A stretch of DNA of 64,000 bases from Devosia sp. RR2S18 (GCF_030177755.1 NZ_CP126539.1:1202001-1266000), one strand, 5' to 3'; counted from the first letter of the stretch, positions 7,960-16,886 are shown. Translations and numbers: made by a program. Notes: a model not told the origin generated them from the sequence alone.

Positions 7960-9606
7960 GTGACGTTCCCTCGTTTTGGGCGCCGGCTGGCAGCGTTCGG
8001 CCTTTGCTTCCTCGGATTGACCGCGGGGGCCCTCGCCCATCCGCACATCTTTATCGACGCCAAGGTCGCTGTTGTCTTCGATGACGCCGGCCATGTCAGC
8101 GGCCTGCGGCATGATTGGACGTTCGACTCGGCTTTCTCTGCCTGGATGGTGCAGGGGCTCGACACCAATGGCGATGGCGAGACCTCTTCGGACGAACTGC
8201 AGGAGCTGGCCGACGAGAACATGATCGGCTTGGCCGATTACGGCTTTTATACTTATGCCGGCGCCGCGAATGCGCCGATGCAGTTCAGCCCGCTCGGCGA
8301 CCAGCAGATGGTCTTTGAGAATGGGCGCACCACGCTCAGCTATTCCCTCACTGGGCAGGCGCCGCAGCCGGTGAGGGGGCCATTCGAGCTCGCCGTCTAT
8401 GACCCGGAATACTATGTTGCGATCACCGTAGCTGACGGCGCCGACGTTTCGCTGGAGAATGCTCCCGAAAGCTGCGCGGTCCAGGTCGAGCCGCCCAAGC
8501 CGATGGACCCTGCAGTGGAAGAACGCCTTTATGCGTTGGGGCCGGAGGTTCTTGAGTTGCCACCGGATCTGGCCGCAGCGATGCGTGGCACCCAAGGGCT
8601 GATCGTCGTGAACTGCGACGGTGTGGTCCCCCCGGCGGCGTCCGCGCTTGACGCGGTCAACCAGGTGGCGCAAGCGCGGCCGGCAACCCCATTCGGCGGA
8701 CCACCACCTGAGATTGGTCTACCCATGCCGCGGACCGGCTTTTTCGGCTGGCTGCAGAACCAGCAGCGGCAGTTCTATGGCGCCCTGACGGGAGCACTCG
8801 AAGAGCTGCAGACCGACTGGACGGCATTTTGGGTGCTGGGTGGCCTGAGCTTTCTTTATGGCGTCTTCCATGCTGCTGGGCCAGGGCACGGCAAGGTGGT
8901 GATCTCTTCCTATGTGCTGGCCAATGAGCGGCAATTGCGGCGCGGGGTGCTGCTGAGCGTTGCATCGGCCATGTTGCAGTCGCTAGTCGCGGTGGGCTTT
9001 GTTGTCGTGGCGGCTGGCCTATTGGGTCTCAGCAGCATGGCGATGGGGGAGGCCGCGCGGTGGGTGGAGATTGTATCCTACGCGCTGGTGGTGCTGCTGG
9101 GGCTGTGGCTGATCGCGCGCAAGGCGTTTGGCTGGGACCATGCCCATGGGCATCAACCCGATATGACCGAGCGCGCCCGTGCCCATCTGCATGCAGGCCA
9201 GGATCATCACCACTCCCACTCTCATGATCACCATCATCACGACCATGATCATCACGATCACATGCATGTGGTGACGCCCGAAGCCGCGGAACGCGGATGG
9301 AGGGAACAATTGGCGGTGGTGTTCGCTGTGGGCCTGCGGCCCTGTTCGGGGGCCTTGGTGGTATTGGTATTCGCTCTCTCGCAAGGCTTGCTACCGGCTG
9401 GCATCGCCGCCGTTTTCCTGATGGGCGTGGGGACGGCGGTCACCGTGGCGCTGCTCGCGACGGTGGCTGTCATGGCCAAGGGCCTCGCCGCGCGGGTGGG
9501 TGGGCTTGATACCCCCCTGGCGGGGAGTGTGGTCTGGTGGCTCGAACTGCTGGGTGCCTGCGCGGTCCTCGGCTTTGGCACTGTGCTGTTGATCGCCAGC
9601 CTGTAA
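7960..9606 (+). CDS. DUF1007 / NicO (RcnA-like) nickel-cobalt transporter fusion
   Basis: 548 residues in one frame. After a signal peptide (ending at ALAHPHIF) residues about 25-220 are a DUF1007 domain with HPHIFIDAKV. A Pro-rich linker follows, then a NicO/RcnA-type permease from about residue 255, with GVFHAAGPGHGKVVISSY, six or so membrane helices, a long His-rich cytoplasmic loop (9181-9270) and LRPCSGALVVLVFAL. RcnA relatives export Ni/Co; some DUF1007-linked permeases are thought to handle other divalent metals, so the direction and metal are open. The two parts are usually neighbouring separate genes; here no stop divides them. Start is GTG at 7960 with a weak GA-rich site. Confidence 0.88.
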   Translation: MTFPRFGRRLAAFGLCFLGLTAGALAHPHIFIDAKVAVVFDDAGHVSGLRHDWTFDSAFSAWMVQGLDTNGDGETSSDELQELADENMIGLADYGFYTYAGAANAPMQFSPLGDQQMVFENGRTTLSYSLTGQAPQPVRGPFELAVYDPEYYVAITVADGADVSLENAPESCAVQVEPPKPMDPAVEERLYALGPEVLELPPDLAAAMRGTQGLIVVNCDGVVPPAASALDAVNQVAQARPATPFGGPPPEIGLPMPRTGFFGWLQNQQRQFYGALTGALEELQTDWTAFWVLGGLSFLYGVFHAAGPGHGKVVISSYVLANERQLRRGVLLSVASAMLQSLVAVGFVVVAAGLLGLSSMAMGEAARWVEIVSYALVVLLGLWLIARKAFGWDHAHGHQPDMTERARAHLHAGQDHHHSHSHDHHHHDHDHHDHMHVVTPEAAERGWREQLAVVFAVGLRPCSGALVVLVFALSQGLLPAGIAAVFLMGVGTAVTVALLATVAVMAKGLAARVGGLDTPLAGSVVWWLELLGACAVLGFGTVLLIASL

Positions 9607-9659
9607 CGCGACCCATCGCCGCCTTGCGGTGGCCGTGGGAGTGGTTAATGGTGCGGCAG

Positions 9660-9676
9660 TCTAGAAGCTTTCCAAA
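9660..9676. promoter_or_regulatory. Irr-type iron control element at hemH
   Basis: TCTAGAAGCTTTCCAAA matches the rhizobial ICE consensus TTTAGAA-N3-TTCTAAA with one mismatch in each half. It ends 9 bp before the hemH start codon, where binding would block transcription or initiation. Binding by Irr is inferred. Confidence 0.6.
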
Positions 9677-9685
9677 CCGGCAGCC

Positions 9686-10723
9686 ATGTCCAACCAGAAC
9701 CAGCCTCGTCACGCGCCGCCCGACCATCCTCCCGTTCCCCAGCAAAAGATTGGCGTCGTCCTCCTCAATCTAGGTACGCCCGACGCCACCGATTACTTAA
9801 GCGTGCGGCGCTATCTCAAGGAATTCCTGTCGGACCCGCGCGTGATCGAGACCAACAAGCTGGTCTGGTGGCCCATACTCAACGGCGTGATCCTGTCGTT
9901 TCGGCCGCAAAAGAGCGGACATGCCTATGCGCAGATCTGGGACAAGGAGCGCAATGAAAGCCCGCTGCGGGTGATCACGCGGGCGCAGACCGAAAAGCTC
10001 GCCGAACGGATGGCGGAAGATGGCGTGGTGGTGGATTTCGCCATGCGCTATGGCAATCCCTCTACCAAAAGCGTGCTGGATCGGATGCAGCAGCAGGGCT
10101 GCCAAAAGATTCTCCTCGTACCGCTCTACCCGCAATACTCGGCGACAACGACGGCGACGGCCAATGACAAGGCCTTCGATGCACTCCAAACCATGCGTTG
10201 GCAGCCGGCGGTGCGGACGGCACCAGCTTATTTCGAGGATCCCAAATACATTCAGGTGCTGGGCGATTCCATCCGTGACGGCGTGGCGGCGCTGCCGTTC
10301 GAGCCCGATGTGGTGATCACCTCCTACCATGGCATGCCGGTGGAGTATCTCAAGCGCGGCGACCCCTACCACTGCCAGTGCTACAAGACCACGCGGCTGG
10401 TGCGGGAGTATCTGGACTGGCCCAAGGAAAAGCTGATGGTCACCTTCCAGAGCCGGTTCGGGCCAACGCAGTGGCTGGAGCCCTATACCGATGTGACGCT
10501 GGAAGAGTTGCCCAAAAACGGTGTGAAGAAGGTGGCGATCCTGGCGCCGGCGTTTTCGGCCGATTGCATCGAGACGCTGGAAGAAATCGCCATGCAGGGC
10601 AAGGAGACCTTTATGGAGGCGGGTGGCGAAGAGTTCGCCTATATTCCCTGCCTCAACGATAGTCCCGCCGGCATGGACATGATCGAAGCCATGGTGCGGC
10701 GGGAGCTGGGTGGCTGGCTCTAG
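9686..10723 (+). CDS. hemH: Ferrochelatase
   Basis: The enzyme inserts Fe2+ into protoporphyrin IX, the last step of heme synthesis. 345 residues with all family landmarks: KIGVVLLNLGTPD near the start, LYPQYSATTT, the metal-binding SYHGMP (His near residue 214), TFQSRFGPTQWLEPYT, and the PAFSADCIETLEEI motif carrying the second active-site residue. The N-terminus has a short Pro/Gln-rich extension. No strong Shine-Dalgarno precedes the ATG. An Irr-like box lies immediately upstream, which fits iron-dependent repression of heme synthesis in this order. Confidence 0.98.
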   Translation: MSNQNQPRHAPPDHPPVPQQKIGVVLLNLGTPDATDYLSVRRYLKEFLSDPRVIETNKLVWWPILNGVILSFRPQKSGHAYAQIWDKERNESPLRVITRAQTEKLAERMAEDGVVVDFAMRYGNPSTKSVLDRMQQQGCQKILLVPLYPQYSATTTATANDKAFDALQTMRWQPAVRTAPAYFEDPKYIQVLGDSIRDGVAALPFEPDVVITSYHGMPVEYLKRGDPYHCQCYKTTRLVREYLDWPKEKLMVTFQSRFGPTQWLEPYTDVTLEELPKNGVKKVAILAPAFSADCIETLEEIAMQGKETFMEAGGEEFAYIPCLNDSPAGMDMIEAMVRRELGGWL

Positions 10724-11089
10724 CTACCAGCCCGGGCCGAGAAAATCGGGCGGGGTGACATTGACCAGGCCCCGGCCGACGATCCAGGAGCGGTCGACCC
10801 ATCCATAATCGGGGATGCGGCACCATTGCGTGGCATTGGCGCCGCGCAGGGGCACGCCGGCATCGCCCCAGCTGCCCCAGCGGGAATCGCTGTCGTTTTG
10901 CGTGCACTGGTCGATCGGGATCTCGGTGCCATCGGGAATGCGGGCGACCACGCCATAGCCGCTGCCGGGGCCGGAGCGCACGGCGATGTCACCGCCCGAC
11001 ACGCGGGCCGTAATGGTGAGCGCCTGGGCGGGCGCGGCAAACGCCAGCACAGCGAGGGCAGCGAGGGCAAGGGGGCGGGTGGGGCGCAT
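10724..11089 (-). CDS. Secreted SH3b-domain protein
   Basis: 121 residues. A signal peptide (LALAALAVLAFAAPAQA) is followed by an SH3b domain, ISVRSGPGSGYGVVARIPDGTEI-like (here DIAVRSGPGSGYGVVARI), ending WCRIPDYGWVDRSWIVG. Compared with the other paralogues it has an insertion of about 20 residues between strands and no extended C-terminal domain. Its stop lies directly after the hemH stop on the opposite strand. Confidence 0.75.
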   Translation of the reverse strand: MRPTRPLALAALAVLAFAAPAQALTITARVSGGDIAVRSGPGSGYGVVARIPDGTEIPIDQCTQNDSDSRWGSWGDAGVPLRGANATQWCRIPDYGWVDRSWIVGRGLVNVTPPDFLGPGW

Positions 11090-11164
11090 CGGGCGGGCTC
11101 CGGGAAACCTCTCCTATTCTACAAGGGAATGCGGCGACGCAAGGGCTGCGCCGCCAGCATCGGT

Positions 11165-11671
11165 TTAGATACCCACCTTGGCGTTGTCGCCCATGTCCGG
11201 GCGACCATTGGTGACGGCGGCGGCCAGCATCTTGGCAGCAGCGACGGCGCGGCCGGGGCTATCCCACAGCTCGCCATCCTCGGGCGTCACGGTGATGAGG
11301 CGGATGGCTGGGTCCTCGGGGCTGTCCCACCAGGCCTTGTCGAAGCCGGTCCAGAGATCCTTGATCTTCTGGCGGTCATTGCTGAGCTCGGCGCGGCCCG
11401 AGACCACCACATATTTGTGGCCGGGATTATCGGCAAAGGCGAGCGAGACGAAGGGGAAGCGCTCGAGTTCGTCGTTCTTGTGGCCGCTTTCGTCCACCAG
11501 GAAATAGATGGCATGGCGGGCGCGCTCGGGGCGCGCGGCGAGGGGGCGCGAGCGCTGGCGCTGGCCGTCCCACGTGGTGAACATGGCGAAGTTGATCTTG
11601 TCCATCAGCTCCCAGATGCGGTCCTGGACTTCGGCTGCGGTCTTGTCGGTCTCGCTGAGATCGGTGGCCAT
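11165..11671 (-). CDS. Pyridoxamine 5'-phosphate oxidase-like (general stress protein 26) flavin-binding protein
   Basis: 168 residues with the split-barrel flavin-binding fold of the GSP26 group: NFAMFTTWDGQRQRSRPLAARP, AIYFLVDESGHKNDELERFPFVSLAFADNPGHKYVVVSGRAEL, and a helical C-terminus with DLWTGFDKAWWDSPEDPAIRLITVTPEDGELWDSP. The substrate is unknown; family members bind FMN or FAD. The ATG at 11671 has AAGGAGAG about 8 nt upstream, so the longer frame to 11767 is not used. The preceding 676 bp carry no convincing gene. Confidence 0.88.
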   Translation of the reverse strand: MATDLSETDKTAAEVQDRIWELMDKINFAMFTTWDGQRQRSRPLAARPERARHAIYFLVDESGHKNDELERFPFVSLAFADNPGHKYVVVSGRAELSNDRQKIKDLWTGFDKAWWDSPEDPAIRLITVTPEDGELWDSPGRAVAAAKMLAAAVTNGRPDMGDNAKVGI

Positions 11672-12347
11672 GGTGGCGCTCTCCTTGAGTTCTCGGAAAA
11701 TCTGGGAGGCGAACGGCTGGCAAGGCGGGAGGTTGCGCGGGATTTTTTGTGGCGGGGGGTGATCCAACCGGATAGGCGGGCGCGCCGCACGCGCGGGGCG
11801 CTGCGGTTGCTCAAAGGTGGAGCGGACCCCGAGGCGACGCCGCCTCTTGGGATTGGTAGTAGGTGAGACGACTTCGCCTCGGGGTTAGCCGGGATTTGCC
11901 GGACCAGCTGGTGTTGCGTCTCCCCAAAGCAGGCAGGGAGAGGCGTATATCCGACCAACACCGCTCGGACCCACTCCGGGGGCGATCTCCCCAGAGTCCC
12001 GTGGTTCCACCCGCCTGTCTGGTCGCTGCAGCGCCGCTCCTGCGGGGGAATGGAGGGGAGTGTAACGCAGGTTTTGGGGAGGGGGATAAGATGGATAAGT
12101 GGGTAAGTTTGGGTGGTGGAGACCCCCACCTAGCCTCCCCTAGGAGGGGGAGGGACGGCTCCACTCTGGTTTGGGCACTGAGCCCCTCTTCACCTCCCCC
12201 TCCTAGGGGGAGGCTGGGTGGGGGTGTTCTGTGGCATCGCGCCGGATGAGAGATCTCGGGATGGGCCCCGGCCCAGGGCCGGGGTGACACCGGGGGTGGG
12301 GGGTGTGGGGCAGGCGTGGGCGGTTTGGGGGGCGGGTACCCGGCCGT
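11672..12347. other. Long gene-poor stretch with repeats
   Basis: No reading frame here has the look of a gene. Bases 11800-12100 are GC-rich without recognised content. A pair of the palindromic repeats lies at 12119-12226. At 12258-12288 a GGGCCCCGGCCC/GGGCCGGGGTGACA hairpin resembles common alphaproteobacterial intergenic hairpins, followed by a G-rich run. Confidence 0.5.
12119..12226. repeat. Palindromic repeat pair 1 (REP/BIME-like)
   Basis: Element A (12121-12155) reads ACCCCCACC-TAG-CCTCCCC then an AGGGGGAGGGA arm. Element B (12190-12226) is its inverse, ending GGGTGGGGGTGTT. The two face each other across about 35 bp that includes GGCTCCACTCTG. Confidence 0.7.
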
Positions 12348-12542
12348 TCACTGGCGGATGGTCAGCACGCCCTTTTCGGGGATCATCACCAGCTCATAGG
12401 GCTGGGACAGGCGGAAGCGGTTTTGTTCGGGGTTGAACTCGGCGAAGCGGAAGCCGCGCTGGTGCAGTTCGAGCGCTTCGGCAGGGGTGAGGGGAATGTC
12501 GCGCTGGGTGCGGCCGGCAAGATCGGTGGTGAAGGTGAGCAT
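12348..12542 (-). CDS. Small conserved-looking protein of unknown function
   Basis: A 64-residue frame from ATG 12542: soluble, acidic/basic mixed, with LTPAEALELHQRGFRFAEFNPEQNRFRLSQPYELVMIPEKG. The pattern of alternating hydrophobic strands looks like a real small domain, but no family was recognised. The Shine-Dalgarno is weak. The rest of the 93-residue frame upstream is not used because it does not resemble protein. Confidence 0.55.
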   Translation of the reverse strand: MLTFTTDLAGRTQRDIPLTPAEALELHQRGFRFAEFNPEQNRFRLSQPYELVMIPEKGVLTIRQ

Positions 12543-12700
12543 GGTCGGGACTCGGGGGATCGGCTGCTGTATGTTCTCTTTTTGTTCTAGAGTGGCGGCG
12601 GGGCAGGAGTCCAGAGGGGAGATGATCACGTTCGCAATTGCGCTGGGTCAAGGCGGCGTGAGGCGCTATGGGGTGAGGTAAGGCGAATGGAGGGCGGGCA

Positions 12701-13276
12701 ATGCGGATCTATCTGACCCTGGGGCATCCCGACCGGGAGAGCTTTTGCGGCGCCATCGCCGACGCCTACCAAGCGGCGGCGCGGGCGGCGGGACACGAGG
12801 TGGAGCGGCAGGATCTCGGCGCGCTCCGCTTCGATCCGGTGCTGCATCGGGGCTACAAGGCGGTCCAGCCGCTGGAGCCGGACTTGGTGCGGGCGCAGGA
12901 GTTGATCGGCTGGTGCGAGCACTGGGTGATCGTCTATCCCCTCTGGTGGGGCGCGACGCCGGCCCTGCTCAAGGGCTTTTTCGACCGGGTGCTGCTGCCC
13001 GGCTTCGCCTTCGAACCGCATGCGGAAGGGCCGCTCTGGGACAAGCTGCTCGGGGGCCGCTCGGCCCATCTCATCACCACCTCGGATGCGCCCAACCTCT
13101 ATACGCTCCTGGCCTATCGCAATGCCGATGTGACGGCGATGAAGACGGCGACCCTGCAGTTCTGCGGCATCAAGCCGGTGCGGGTGACGCGGTTTGGCGG
13201 GATCAAGGACGCGGGGGCAGGGAGGCTGGCGGGGTATCTGGAGCGGGTGCGGCGGGTGGCGGGGACCCCCACCTAA
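12701..13276 (+). CDS. Flavodoxin-fold NAD(P)H-dependent quinone oxidoreductase
   Basis: 191 residues of the NQO1/MdaB type: N-terminal beta strand RIYLTLGHPDRESFCGAIADAY (FMN/FAD phosphate loop), VIVYPLWWGATPALLKGFFDRVLLPGFAF (flavin-ring loop with the typical WW and the LP-G-AF element), and a C-terminal GIKDAGAGRLAGYLERVRR. Two-electron reduction of quinones is the usual reaction. Its last codons, GTPT-stop, are supplied by repeat element A2 starting at 13264, so the native C-terminus may have been replaced by insertion of the repeat. Confidence 0.88.
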   Translation: MRIYLTLGHPDRESFCGAIADAYQAAARAAGHEVERQDLGALRFDPVLHRGYKAVQPLEPDLVRAQELIGWCEHWVIVYPLWWGATPALLKGFFDRVLLPGFAFEPHAEGPLWDKLLGGRSAHLITTSDAPNLYTLLAYRNADVTAMKTATLQFCGIKPVRVTRFGGIKDAGAGRLAGYLERVRRVAGTPT

Positions 13277-13360
13277 CCTCCCCCTGAGAGGGGGGAGGGA
13301 CCGATCAGGTGTGTCGCCCTCTTCACCTCCCCCTCGTGAGGGGGAGGCCGGGTGGAGGGC
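13264..13360. repeat. Palindromic repeat pair 2
   Basis: Element A2 (13264-13300, ACCCCCACCTAACCTCCCCC with an AGGGGGGAGGGA arm) and inverse element B2 (13319-13360). A2 overlaps the last four codons and stop of the quinone oxidoreductase gene. Confidence 0.7.
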
Positions 13361-13423
13361 CTTCTCCCACTTGGCTCTTTTCTTCCGCACTCCCACTGCT
13401 ATCCTCCCTGCGGGAGGGCAGCC

Positions 13424-13774
13424 ATGGACGATCCGGTTTCTTTTGCCCGCCGATTGCGCGGGGAGCAGACGCCGGCCGAGCGGCGGTTCTGGGCGCTGCT
13501 CCATCCGTTCCGCGCGGGCGGCTGGCACTGGCGGCGGCAGGCGCCTATCGGCCCTTATGTAGTGGATTTCGTCTGCAAGCGCGCCCTTCTGGTGGTCGAG
13601 ATCGATGGCGACAGCCACTATGGGGCGGAAGGTATCGCGCATGACGCGCGCCGCACCGCCTATCTGGCACGCCTCGGCTATCGCGTTCAGCGCTTCACCA
13701 ATCTTGATGTGCTGGACAATGAGGATGGTGTGTTCAACACGGTGCGCGGCATTCTGGGCGAGCCCGAACCCTGA
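13424..13774 (+). CDS. DUF559 domain protein (Vsr/PD-(D/E)XK-like nuclease fold)
   Basis: 116 residues covering the whole domain: ARRLRGEQTPAERRFWALLHPFRAGGWHWRRQAPIGPYVVDFVCKRALLVVEIDGDSHYG, followed by ARRTAYLARLGYRVQRFTNLDVLDN. The catalytic-type acidic residues of the fold are present (VVDFVC and VVEIDG). DUF559 proteins resemble very short patch repair endonucleases; their biological role is unclear. GGGAGG precedes the ATG. It is flanked on both sides by palindromic repeats, and a broken copy of its 3' end lies at 13897-14010. Confidence 0.85.
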   Translation: MDDPVSFARRLRGEQTPAERRFWALLHPFRAGGWHWRRQAPIGPYVVDFVCKRALLVVEIDGDSHYGAEGIAHDARRTAYLARLGYRVQRFTNLDVLDNEDGVFNTVRGILGEPEP

Positions 13775-13895
13775 GCCCCTCTTCTCCTCCCCCTACGAGG
13801 GGGAGGCCGGGTGGGGGTGTTTCTCTCTTGTCCCTCGAGACCCCCACCTAACCTCCCCCTGAGAGGGGGAGGGACGGATCGAGTGTGCCGGTCGC
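13774..13895. repeat. Palindromic repeat pair 3
   Basis: Element B3 (13774-13822) begins right at the DUF559 stop codon (TGA followed by GCCCCTCTTCTCCTCCCCC) and inverse element A3 (13838-13895) ends with GAGTGTGCCGGTCGC, just before the DUF559 fragment. Confidence 0.7.
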
Positions 13896-13896
13896 C

Positions 13897-14010
13897 CATC
13901 TGGCACGCCTCGGCTATTGCGTTCAGCGCTTCACCAATCTCGAGGTGCTGGGCAATGAAAATGCCGTCTTCGACAGGCTGCGCGGCATTCTGGGCGAGTC
14001 GGCGCCCTAG
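13897..14010 (+). pseudogene. Truncated second copy of the DUF559 3' end
   Basis: 37 codons, HLARLGYCVQRFTNLEVL onward to RGILGESAP and a TAG, match the last 38 residues of the DUF559 protein at 13424-13774 with roughly three quarters identity. The upstream two thirds of the gene is missing and is replaced by repeat A3. The junction falls inside the codon run for TAYLARLGY. It is a gene remnant, not expected to be translated from its own start. Confidence 0.8.
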
Positions 14011-14132
14011 CCCTTACTTCTCCTCCCCCTCCGAGAGGGAGGGCGGGTGGGGGTGTTTCTCCTCTGGCGCGGTGAGACCCCCACCTAGCCTCCCCCTGGA
14101 AGGGGGAGGGACGGACCGAGAGTGCCGGTCGC
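14009..14132. repeat. Palindromic repeat pair 4
   Basis: Element B4 (14009-14060) starts at the stop codon of the DUF559 fragment. Inverse element A4 (14075-14132) ends with GAGAGTGCCGGTCGC, the same tail as A3, but no DUF559 sequence follows. Confidence 0.7.
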
Positions 14133-14194
14133 ATTGTGGCGCGCCCTTCAACACTTCTTCTCCGCCCACGAGCTCCCTTTTTAGCCTCGTCCGC

Positions 14195-16804
14195 CTAGCT
14201 GACTTCCCCCTCCAGCGTATCCAGCTCCATCTCCTTCAATCGCTTGACCTCGTCGCGCAGCCTTGCGGCCTTTTCGAATTCGAGGTTCGTGGCGGCTTCG
14301 CGCATCTGGGCTTCAAGGTCGCGAATAACCGCCGCGAGATTGTCGCCGGCGACGATCTTTTCCTTGCCGTCCTTGCCCTTGCCGATCGAAACCGTGACGT
14401 GGTCGCGTTCGTAGACGCTGTCGACGATGTCGTGGATGTTGGACTTGACCGATTGCGGGGTGATGCCGTTGGCCTCGTTATAGGCGATCTGCTTTTCGCG
14501 GCGCCGGCTGGTTTCGGCGAGGGCGCGTTCCATCGAGCCGGTGGTCCGATCGGCATAAAGGAGGACGCGGCCGTCGACATTGCGCGCGGCGCGGCCGATG
14601 GTCTGGATCAGCGAGGTTTCGGAGCGGAGGAACCCTTCCTTGTCGGCGTCGAGAATGGCCACCAGCCCGCATTCGGGAATATCGAGGCCTTCGCGCAGGA
14701 GGTTGATGCCGACCAGCACGTCGAAGGCGCCCAGGCGCAGATCGCGGATGATCTCGATGCGCTCGATGGTGTCGACATCCGAGTGCATGTAGCGCACGCG
14801 GATGCCCTGTTCGTGCAGATATTCGGTGAGGTCCTCGGCCATCTTCTTGGTGAGGACGGTGACGAGGGTCCGGTAGCCGGTCTTGATGGTGGTGCGAATC
14901 TCGTCGATGACGTCGTCCACCTGGGACTTGGCCGGGCGGATTTCGACTGGCGGGTCGATGAGGCCGGTGGGGCGGATGACCTGTTCGGCGAAGACGCCGC
15001 CGGTCTGCTCCATTTCCCAGGAGCCGGGCGTGGCCGAGACATAGACCGATTGCGGGCGCATGGCGTTCCACTCCTCGAAGCGGAGGGGGCGATTGTCCAT
15101 GCAGGAGGGGAGGCGGAAGCCGTATTCGGCCAGGGTCGCCTTGCGACGGAGGTCGCCGCGATACATGGCGCCGAGCTGGCCGATGGTAACGTGGCTCTCG
15201 TCGACAAAGACCAGGGAATTGTCGGGCAGATATTCGAACAGCGTCGGGGGCGGCTCGCCGGGCTTGCGGCCGGAGAAGTAGCGGCTGTAGTTCTCGATGC
15301 CGGCGCAGGAGCCGGTGGCTTCCATCATTTCGAGATCGAACAGGGAGCGCTGCTCAAGGCGCTGGGCCTCAAGGAAGCGGCCGGCGCCGTTGAGCTCCTG
15401 AAGGCGTGCGGCCAAGTCCGAGCGGATCTGCTTGATCGCCTGGTTCATGGTGGTGCGCGGCGTCACGTGGTGGGAATTGGCGTAGACGCGGATAAAGGTG
15501 AGGTCGGCCGATTTCTTGCCGGTGAGCGGGTCGAATTCGGTGATCGCCTCGATCTCGTTGCCGAACAACGAGACGCGCCAGGCGGCGGCTTCATAGTGGG
15601 CGGGGAAGATTTCCACCGTATCGCCGCGCACGCGGAAGGTGCCGCGCACAAAGCCGGTGTCGCCGCGCTTGTACTGGAGGGCCACGAGCTTGGCGATCAG
15701 CTCGCGCTGGTCGATCTTCTGGCCCTTCTGCACGTCGATGGTCATGGCGGTATAGTCTTCCACCGAGCCGATACCGTAGATGCAGGACACCGAGGCGACG
15801 ATGATGACATCGTCGCGTTCCAGGATCGCCCGCGTGGCCGAGTGGCGCATGCGGTCGATCTGCTCGTTGATGGTGGATTCCTTCTCGATATAGGTGTCGG
15901 TGCGCGGGACGTAGGCCTCGGGCTGGTAGTAGTCGTAGTAGGAGACGAAGTACTCCACCGCATTGTCGGGGAAGAAGCTCTTGAACTCGCCATAAAGCTG
16001 GGCGGCCAGCGTCTTGTTGGGCGCCAGGATCAGCGCGGGGCGCTGGGTGCGCTCGATCACCTGGGCGGCGGTAAAGGTCTTGCCCGAACCGGTGACGCCC
16101 AGCAGCACCTGATCGGTCTCGCCATTCTCGACGCCTTCCACCAGTTCGGCGATGGCAGTGGGCTGGTCGCCGCGCGGCTCATAGGGCGTGACCATGCGGA
16201 AGGGGCGCGAGGCGCCGCGCTTGGCCGGGCGCATGGGGCGGTGCGGCATCCAGGGGGCGGAGCCTTCCACCTCCTTGCGGCCATGCAGGATGATCTGTTC
16301 GAGCGCCTTGACGGTGGCGGTGACGCCGACAGTGGTGGCGTTGGAGACGTCCTCGTTCTTGCGCGCCTTGTTCTTTTTGACCGAGGCGTCGAGGGCCTCG
16401 CGCAGCTTGGCCTGCGCCTCGGGATCAGCCGCGGCAGCGCGGGAGATCTCGCGGGCGGTGACGCGCTGGCTGGGCACGTGGCCGAAGCCGGCCTGCGGAG
16501 CCTCGCCCATGCCGTCGAAGTCGATGCGGTCAACCGAATTGATCTTGGTCTTGCCGGACTTCGGCGCCATGCCGGTGACGGTGTCGTGAGAGCTCTTGCG
16601 CGTGCGACGCTTTTCGAGCGCCGTCTTGGGTTCAGCAGCGGCGGCCTTTTCGGCGGCTTCGGCGCGGTCCAGGGCGCGCTTGTTCTTCATGCGCTCGGCA
16701 TAGAGCGGCTTGGAGGCGGCGATGTCCTCGGCCTTTTCGATCTCGCTGAGGAAATCGTCGATGGAAAAGTCGGCTTTGCCGGGACGTGCGGACTTGTCGG
16801 CCAT
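14195..16804 (-). CDS. uvrB: Excinuclease ABC subunit B
   Basis: The damage-verifying helicase-like subunit of nucleotide excision repair. 869 residues, about 200 more than the E. coli protein. The extra length is an N-terminal, charged, Ala/Lys/Arg-rich extension before the conserved start ([17 protein letters not shown]), as is common in alphaproteobacteria. Then follow Walker A GVTGSGKT near residue 238, the beta-hairpin [26 protein letters not shown], the SATP motif, QTIGRAARN, and a C-terminal UVR helix pair ([26 protein letters not shown]) that docks on UvrC. A perfect LexA box lies upstream at 16887-16901. Confidence 0.98.
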   Translation of the reverse strand: MADKSARPGKADFSIDDFLSEIEKAEDIAASKPLYAERMKNKRALDRAEAAEKAAAAEPKTALEKRRTRKSSHDTVTGMAPKSGKTKINSVDRIDFDGMGEAPQAGFGHVPSQRVTAREISRAAAADPEAQAKLREALDASVKKNKARKNEDVSNATTVGVTATVKALEQIILHGRKEVEGSAPWMPHRPMRPAKRGASRPFRMVTPYEPRGDQPTAIAELVEGVENGETDQVLLGVTGSGKTFTAAQVIERTQRPALILAPNKTLAAQLYGEFKSFFPDNAVEYFVSYYDYYQPEAYVPRTDTYIEKESTINEQIDRMRHSATRAILERDDVIIVASVSCIYGIGSVEDYTAMTIDVQKGQKIDQRELIAKLVALQYKRGDTGFVRGTFRVRGDTVEIFPAHYEAAAWRVSLFGNEIEAITEFDPLTGKKSADLTFIRVYANSHHVTPRTTMNQAIKQIRSDLAARLQELNGAGRFLEAQRLEQRSLFDLEMMEATGSCAGIENYSRYFSGRKPGEPPPTLFEYLPDNSLVFVDESHVTIGQLGAMYRGDLRRKATLAEYGFRLPSCMDNRPLRFEEWNAMRPQSVYVSATPGSWEMEQTGGVFAEQVIRPTGLIDPPVEIRPAKSQVDDVIDEIRTTIKTGYRTLVTVLTKKMAEDLTEYLHEQGIRVRYMHSDVDTIERIEIIRDLRLGAFDVLVGINLLREGLDIPECGLVAILDADKEGFLRSETSLIQTIGRAARNVDGRVLLYADRTTGSMERALAETSRRREKQIAYNEANGITPQSVKSNIHDIVDSVYERDHVTVSIGKGKDGKEKIVAGDNLAAVIRDLEAQMREAATNLEFEKAARLRDEVKRLKEMELDTLEGEVS

Positions 16805-16886
16805 GAAACACCAATGCGCTGGGGAGACCCATCAGATGGGAAGCGGGTCGGGCAAAATCAATGTGCCGGCGAGCTTAGCACCGCAA

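Noticed and set aside
11863..12249. Plus-strand frame of 128 residues in the gene-poor stretch
   Set aside because: Runs through palindromic repeats; composition dominated by Arg, Gly and Pro with no domain pattern.
12119..14132. CRISPR array
   Set aside because: Repeats are few, in alternating orientation, with spacing and flanks unlike spacers, and no cas gene is present.
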